From Rhynochetos jubatus (lineage: Eukaryota > Chordata > Aves > Eurypygiformes > Rhynochetidae): a stretch of 64,000 bases of DNA. A program made the position numbers and the translations under genes. Under the pieces are notes generated by a model, which worked only from the letters and a program-made list of their open reading frames with translations, had not been told where the DNA came from and did no database searches. The stretch spans positions 8,107,420-8,171,419 of the forward strand of contig CM050673.1 of the NCBI GenBank assembly GCA_027574665.1, written 5' to 3'. Positions 63,489 through 64,000 of the stretch are shown piece after piece (the stretch's first letter is position 1; each line of letters opens with the position of its first letter).

Positions 63489-64000
63489 CTAAGAGGCAAG
63501 TGCACACGGGTGTGATCGGCAGTCGCGCCGCTCTGCGTGGGCGCGTGCCGTGGCTGATAGCAGCGACTCGCTAAAGGGCTTGGGGGAAGTTTTAAGAAGT
63601 TTCTGTGGCACGCCCTCAAGCTCGGCGTGACCTGTGGGTGCTGCCCTTGGCTTCCAGGGCACAACGGGGGGGGGGCTGTTGTTGAAACTGCAGGAACAGT
63701 CTGGGTCTGCAGCTCAGTAACCAGCAGCTATGGGAAGGAGCTGCTCCCTTGCTATCGTTGCATCACAATAGATTCCTTCCCTACGCCTTTACTCATCACT
63801 TACACGATGACTCTGCCCTGATCTGCCAAGCAGCAGGGAGCGAACGAGCACGTCGTGTACGGGATGTGGTGGGTGCACAACGATGGCCTCTGGCGCAGGG
63901 CACGCGCTCAGGCCATTTAGTAAGCTCTTAGTAAGACATATGGTTATTCATGGCTAGAGGTTTCGGGATATTCCAAAAGTGGAAGTTGGGCCTAGTTGCT
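63489..64000 (-). other. MEOX1 intron 1 (partial)
   Basis: Intronic sequence follows the acceptor CCTCTTAG of the first homeodomain exon (minus strand). A short G run lies near 63666-63674. No further exon is seen before the window edge. Confidence 0.7.

Overview
This window looks like a gene-dense stretch of a bird genome, most likely the equivalent of chicken chromosome 27 and human 17q21.31. The evidence is vertebrate GT-AG exon structure with very short introns, GC-rich CpG-island promoters, two CR1-type LINE 3' ends (the dominant avian retroposon), and the gene order NBR1 - TMEM106A - DHX8 - ETV4 - MEOX1. No bacterial or organellar features are present. I assembled all exons by hand by reading splice sites, checking phase continuity and comparing with remembered family sequences. 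Species cannot be fixed. An LTR-like fragment near 29.5 kb resembles one common in non-galliform birds, which is only a hint.

Layout. 361-3688 (+): the last seven coding exons of NBR1 (selective-autophagy receptor), with the LC3-interacting region, the J amphipathic helix and the UBA domain. 5.2-6.45 kb: CpG island with a 15-bp minisatellite, probably the TMEM106A promoter. 7038-10166 (+): complete TMEM106A coding region, seven coding exons, 257 residues. 11.15-12.5 kb: CpG island of DHX8. 11682-25012 (+): complete DHX8, 23 coding exons, 1192 residues, a DEAH-box spliceosomal helicase. 25.0-30.5 kb: tail-to-tail spacer with a 41-bp minisatellite, an LTR-like scrap and a small unexplained membrane-type ORF. 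41591-32166 (-): complete ETV4 (PEA3 ETS factor), 12 coding exons, 464 residues, with its CpG-island promoter at 41.0-42.2 kb. 42.2-61.4 kb: about 19 kb without a recognisable protein gene, holding two CR1 fragments and one exon-like cluster near 58.1-58.9 kb. 63488-62365 (-): the last two coding exons of MEOX1 (homeodomain), whose first exon lies beyond the right edge.

The genes do not form an operon or pathway; the block is conserved vertebrate synteny. DHX8 and NBR1 are housekeeping genes, whereas ETV4 and MEOX1 are developmental transcription factors, and the 19-kb spacer between their units is the likeliest home of long-range enhancers. The clearest departure from the mammalian layout is that ARL4D, which lies between TMEM106A and DHX8 in human, is not in the 1.5-kb gap between those genes here. 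I did not find a convincing new biological system; the most unusual items are the frame-cycling 41-bp minisatellite, the missing ARL4D, the G-run next to an ETV4 splice donor, and the phase-compatible exon-like cluster at 58 kb.
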